A stretch of 64,000 bases of DNA from Ectocarpus siliculosus (taxonomy: Eukaryota > Sar > Phaeophyceae > Ectocarpales > Ectocarpaceae): the NCBI GenBank assembly GCA_000310025.1, contig FN648136.1, forward strand, positions 5,513 through 69,512, read 5' to 3'. How positions within the stretch are numbered: position 1 is the first letter of the stretch; the number at the start of each line of letters is the position of its first letter. Position numbers and translations under genes: made by a program. Below, one piece after another: positions 59,401-64,000 of this stretch. The notes below the pieces were generated by a model that was not told the origin of the DNA, ran no database searches, and saw only the letters and a list, made by a program, of their open reading frames with translations.

Positions 59401-62400
59401 GTTCGTTGTTTGTGTCCCGGAACCAAATTTCGGAACGCGCATACGGGGTCCGTCGATAATCGCAGACACTCCACGGATCGTCGTGTCTTCTATGTATCGC
59501 ATGTGACGGTGTACATCAGACCCCCTCGGGCGTAGTTTAGAAGCCCAAATTTGCTGCCGTCGAGAGAAAGGGCGTCGGTGCCGAGCGGCCTTGGAAACAA
59601 TTAGAACTTGATCGAGAGTATGCATCGTTCGGCATTTGCACCCTCTTCGTGGTATCTAGAGCCATCGAGCTTGGTATATCGGCCCCCGAGGTGGGTCTGA
59701 TATCCACCGTTTCGTCCCGTCCCGTCAAACTTGGCCGTGCGGTTAGTGCCGTCGCCGGAAACGAGGGTGGTTGTGTCTCCCCGCTACTTGCGAGCCTTTG
59801 TCCACGTGCACCCCGTTTTTTTTTTTTTTTTTTGCCTTCTTCGTCGTCCTTGTTGCTTGTTTCTCGCATTTTTTGTTGTTCCTTCTTGTGTGTGACCGCG
59901 CGCGTCGTGCTTGTGTGGCAGATCTGGCGCATGTACCGAGCCCTGCGCGACGACAACATCCCGTTCGTGTCGTTTCCGCTCTCCCAAGACAAGAGCGCGT
60001 TCTACTCCCACCGACAGGTAGGTCGAAATGCACACGGCGGCGGCGTTAGCAAGTGGTCCTTCACACGCGTTACTCACGCACGCCTTGTGTAAGGAAGTTG
60101 GATGTGGCCAGCCAGCTATTAAGAAACAGCTGCAGACGACGTGCACGGCTTTCGTGAAGGCGTGTTTTTTTCTTCGGGGGGGGGACATCATGTACCCCTC
60201 CCCCCCCCCCTGATCCATTTGGGATGTGCTGTGTGCCTTGTACTGCGCTTCCGAGATGCGGCTGTGTCCATGCCCGTCAATTGTTATCCCTGCACGCACC
60301 CCACTCCGTGCACTGCTATTGTTTGTCTCGCTCTTACCTCCTCGTACAGGCCATGTCTGGACCGGCCATCCCCGGGCGGTTCAGCTTCCGGTTCTCTCGA
60401 CAGCCGTCGTGCATTACCGTGGACTACACTGTTCAGGCTAGGGCGGTGGAAGGAAGGCCTCAGGTAACGCACTTGAAAAGTGGAGAGGAACCTATTTGGC
60501 TGTGTGTGGTAAGCGTGGATGGATTGTTGCGGCCACTCTGGTTGCCGTTGCCGTTGCTGTTGCTGTAGTCTCTGTCGCCTCTGTTATGTTGGTGGCGGGG
60601 GGGGGAGGGAGAACGGGGTCATGGACGATGGGGGGGGGGAGGCCACGGTGTTTGTCTTGGTGCCCTGCGCGTTCGTTTCAGCGAAAAATGAAGTTCCGTG
60701 TTGCGCTCGTTTTTTTGGGGCGTAAACTCCTTTTGCAGCAGCTGCTCTGGTTTGTATCTGTGGGCACTGCCTGTCTTAAACCCTCTCGCGTGTGCCATCT
60801 CTCTATCCCTCTGCTCTGTTTGTGTTCCTCCCCCCGGGTGACCTCTCGTGCGTAACTCCAAAACACACGCAGGCGACGGTGATGAGCTATCGCATCAAGA
60901 TTAGCGCCATCGACGTCAGGGTAAGCGGAAGTCATCCACCCTTCCTGTTATCACGCACCGCCCAGCAGCCAAGCTGGTACCAACATCGTGGTTGTGATAC
61001 AAGTCTGCGTGCGGTTTTGTCTCTGTGTAGGGGGCCTGGGAGCAACCAACTGAGCCGACGATCTTGGTTTCCCGGGCGGTGGGGGCGGGGGGGTCAACTT
61101 GCCGGAGTTCTATGCATAGAACGTTCGTTTTTTCTGCCCTGGTACAGAAACGGCTGGATTTTGTGCCTTGGTGGCTACCGCGTGTTCAGGGCAATATCCC
61201 AGGGCGAGCAAAGCGACGCAGGCACCCTTGTGTTGCCTATCCGATGACCGGTCTTCCGATGACGACAACCCCGGCATGAGGAAGCAGGAGAAGATGCGCC
61301 TAGACTCGCCGCCCGATTACATATCCGAACACCAACCATGTAAAGGTCAACCTCGCCCTCTCCCTTTCGTTCCCCTGCCCCTGTCGTTGGCGGCGCAAAC
61401 ATAACGGGCGTGACATCCCGGCACGCGTGCCCATATTTTTTTAACTTACGAAACAGACAACTTTTGGTCTCTACTCTATCCACACACAAGAAGCCCAGGC
61501 CAAATTCGCGAATAGTTCATACTGTAGTGAGTCTAGTCGATTATCTGACCCCCATGTCCGTGTCTCCCTCTTGTCTTCGCAGGGGGTGATGCTGCGCATC
61601 GAGAATCTGCTCCTCCGCGGGGACGAACAAGTCGCCCAAGGCAGAGTCCTCGAGGAAACCTCTCTCGTCCAGGGACCGGTGGAGAACGGCGGGGGAGGGG
61701 GAGGCAGCAGCGGCGGCGGCGGGGGCGGGGGAGTCGGACCGTCGGCCTCCTCTAGTTCGCAGAACGGGGCCCAGCACGAGGCTGGGCTTGGTCCTCTAGG
61801 TGCGATGGCGGTTTTGACGCGATGTTTATAGATTGGCTGGTGTTTGCGGCGATATAGTACGAGGAGTAGATGGGGTTGTCCCCAATGGCTGGAGTCCGTG
61901 CGCCCCTCCTACCCCCCTCGTCCTTATAGCCCCCTCCCCCCCCCCCCCGTACCGCCATCAGCCCTAGGGGGGCCGAGCATGCCCGGCGTCGTCCCTGGCA
62001 ACCGATTCCAATACTTTCAGCGTTTCTGTCGGTAGGCGTAACTGTCGTTTTCATTACCCACAAGGTGCTCATACATGATATTATGTGGTCGTGTGTGCTA
62101 CGGGGACCTCAACCCCTCCGCAGGAAGCCTAGAGCGCGTCATCGCCCAAGTGGACATGGAGGAGAGCGGCGACAGCGGCGCCGGCGTCAGCCGACAAGAG
62201 CACGCGAGGCCGCCGGTCCACGGCGGGTACCCCAACTCAAGGGGCGGCAGCACCGGCAGCGGCGGCGGCGGGGGGGGCGTCGGCTCGAGTGCGGGCGGAG
62301 GGTGGACAGACATGTTCCAGGGCATGACGGTAGAGGTGCGCGGTAAAGAAGAGGGCTAGACGTTCCTTGCGAAGGGTCGGCTTTGCTCACCCCACGTGTC

Positions 62401-63606
62401 GCGCCCGTGGCGGTGTGGCGTCGACTCGCTCGGCGGCAAGCACGTACCACCGTGTGGCGGAGTTGAAGGGGTAGCGGTATGTGCGTTTGTGTTTTTTTTG
62501 TCCGCCAATTCTTGGCGCCAGGCCGATTCAATTTGCTGCGCTTCAGTAGCAGCGCGTTGTTGATGTCTCCGCACCACCGCCGTGCTTGAAATGACACGCC
62601 CCTCCCCCACCCTCCCCCACCTGTTGTTTGTTTCAGCTCGCCCAGGAGCAGGCCGCGCAGCTCCACCACGGCCAGCAGCAGCGCGGCGGTGGGGGGGGAG
62701 AAGGGGGCCCCGTGGGAAGACCCGGCGATCACCACCACCACCGCATGGCGGCGGACCACTCCGTCTCCGGCGGCGGCGGCGGCGGCGGGCACCAGGGTGG
62801 TCGACAGGGGCAGAGGGTGGGGGACGGCGGTATGCCAGGGGGAAAGGGGGACCGACGGGGGGGGGCACCGCAGTTTTCCCAGCAGCACGGTGGTGAGTGA
62901 CCAACGGACCAGGAGTGAAAGGGGCGTGGGCGGTGGGTGGTAGTTTTTAACCGGCGTTCGGATGTGTGCTGTTGTATATAATAGCGTTGGGCGTTCTTTT
63001 GGTGACTTTTTGGCGTGTTTTTGGAGGGGACGTGAAGCAAACGGGTGGCGCTTGGTACGAAGGGTTTTCTATCGAAATAGCTCGATGGCGGACACGGAGG
63101 GTGACTACGAGGAGGGGGTTGAGTTCTACGTACATGCCTGCTGTGGCTTCTGGCACCACCTCCTGATAACGTTCCTTGAGCGTGATGCTACTTGCGCATG
63201 TGTCAGCGAAGGGCGTTTTACTGGTACCTTGAGGCCGCGGGCTCTTGGTGTGGTGCCTGCCGCCCCAGCACCCGGCACGGGGATCCCGTTTCGTTCCTTG
63301 TTTGTCACGCCGACAAGCTCGTCAGCGTGTTGCTCTCTGCCTCAGTGAGTGTACAGTGGCGGGCACAGCTTAGCGACCCCTGTTGAGCGGCATGCCCTTT
63401 TAGCGACCACGGAATCGGCATGGCACCACAAGTAGCCGCTCTATGCGACCATGTTCCCTCTTGGCACTTGGGTTGCCACACCGGGCCCACCGCTGCTGTG
63501 TCCCTTCCCCTCCTCTTGTCCGCTGGCTGCGAACGAAGGTCCGGGACCCTCGACTTCATCCTCTTACATGTGCGGTCCTGCGGTGGGGAGGATGTCCGTC
63601 CAAACG
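50364..63606 (+). CDS. Large multi-exon protein of unknown family, Gly/Gln-rich ends (3' end outside window)
   Basis: Proposed exons: 50364-50633, 51296-51352, 51462-51589, 51878-52088, 52333-53495 (contains gap), 54180-54453, 55240-55407, 55874-56041, 56863-56940, 57460-57608, 58020-58143, 58819-58896, 59922-60017, 60350-60463, 60873-60920, 61583-61799, 62124-62335, 62637-62892, 63539-63606. All junctions I can test keep phase; about 1,065 residues so far. An N-terminal polyGly and Asn-rich tract precedes a compact helical region (SDWFMKWKVRPDVVLRGR; DYKKVRVDWRARAGMRRDHF; YIWETRIRDNSHLGVVDV). A polyGln/Gly-rich linker follows, then a long ordered region (NHWWELELTAEGPMLYP; LNWRPNSDIVYVFETEQSGF; YNLPPEYTRQGTPCMDPSTF; FDSQRAEILSFFLVGIYEDP; REHYLAFMEWFVYTLPQ; PGRFSFRFSRQ) and a Gly/His/Gln-rich tail. 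I recognise no catalytic motif. Low-complexity arms around folded blocks suggest a regulatory or scaffold protein, but that is a guess. Confidence 0.75.
52650..53905. other. Second assembly gap (100 N) with the same sequence on both sides
   Basis: Bases from about 52650 to 53227 are a degraded, homopolymer-inflated version of 53328-53905. For example CTTAAGGTTTT, TTGGTCGTCCTAAGCTT against TCGGTCGTCCTAGGCTT, and the CACCACGCC region occur in the same order. The gap is exactly 100 N (53228-53327). The copy after the gap is clean and should be used. The true sequence probably joins near 52650 directly to about 53333, so the fifth exon of the large gene is about 480 nt and not 1.1 kb. Confidence 0.85.
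54454..54500 (+). repeat. Short GGTAC/GGTAT tandem array at an intron start
   Basis: Immediately after exon 54180-54453 the intron begins GTAGGGTACGGTACGGTATG and continues as repeats of GGTAY, offering many overlapping GT donor-like words. The first GT (54454) keeps phase with the next exon. Confidence 0.8.
58220..58370 (+). repeat. Two copies of the dispersed CGACCGCG intronic element
   Basis: Copies at about 58220-58267 and 58327-58370 share ATCGACCGCGCTAACCGGC followed by TGACCAA and AAAAG. Each comes after (GT)n and a T run. They lie in intron 58144-58818 of the large unknown gene. Orientation relative to the host gene is the same as for the copies at 2338-2612. Confidence 0.88.
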
Positions 63607-64000
63607 GTAAGTTTGTTGTTTTGTGACGATTGTCTCTCTCGTATATGTGTATGCACGGGGAAAGCACGCTTCCGGGAACCTGCAGCTGGTTTGTATAGTC
63701 CAAGCCCAACTTGGGAAGAAGATAAATCTACACCTTCCAACGTATACATGTGTGTTCGTGTGTGTGACTCCTCCGGCTTAATTCGTCCAGAAAATACATC
63801 GAAAGGCGTAGAAACTGGCATCCAGGATTAGTGGGACGATCCACAAACAGGCTACGTAGAGCAGGGTAACACTATCAACAAAAGTTGCAACTATGTAATA
63901 ATCCTTCAATATTAGCGAAAAAACTGAAACAAGTACCAAGGCTGTTGTACGAACCCCAGCAACGAAGGTTTTTTTTTGTTGTTTATTTATTTTTCTCCCA
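63607..64000. other. Intron or 3' flank of the large gene
   Basis: After the donor GTAAGT at 63607 there is no further convincing exon. The last 150 bases are AT-rich. Whether the gene continues cannot be decided from this window. Confidence 0.5.

Overview
The window looks like nuclear DNA of a brown alga, most likely Ectocarpus or a close relative. The evidence is short exons in long, repeat-rich GT-AG introns, GC-rich exons, many CAG/Gln and GGC/Gly tracts, heterokont-type plastid presequences (hydrophobic leader followed by an A-F or S-F motif), and a peroxisomal isocitrate lyase. The organism assignment is inference from sequence character, not from a database match. Exon models were built by hand from splice sites, reading phase and family motifs.

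Layout. 273-5520 (+): the 3' seven exons of a membrane protein resembling the terminal domain of Pls/PosA-type non-ribosomal peptide synthetases, cut by the left edge. 8599-18633 (+): isocitrate lyase, 15 exons, ending in a PTS1-like AKL and using three GC-AG introns. 21047-30596 (-): an 11-exon SET-domain lysine methyltransferase of the Rubisco-LSMT/SETD3 type, probably plastid-targeted. 31033-36310 (+): divergent from it, a low-complexity Gln/Ala-rich protein of unknown function. 38911-43770 (+): a small plastid-targeted protein with an NTF2/SnoaL-like fold. 43771-50363: no intact gene, but a P450-like exon relic broken by a 45-bp perfect-palindrome insertion with a 9-bp flanking duplication. 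50364-63606 and probably beyond (+): a 19-exon gene for a long protein I cannot assign to any family; it is the best candidate for something undescribed.

Non-coding structure. There is a MITE-like family with terminal inverted repeats (three copies, one ending on a splice donor), a GT-rich/T-tract intronic element in two unrelated genes, a roughly 1-kb foldback in an intron, and an enriched 10-mer (TACTGCTGTA). Both 100-N gaps are flanked by the same sequence twice, one copy being low-quality read, so they are assembly artefacts and not biological duplications.

The genes do not form a pathway or cluster. They are a typical mixed eukaryotic neighbourhood: glyoxylate-cycle metabolism (peroxisome), plastid protein modification, a plastid NTF2-like protein, a membrane NRPS-like terminal module, and two large low-complexity proteins.
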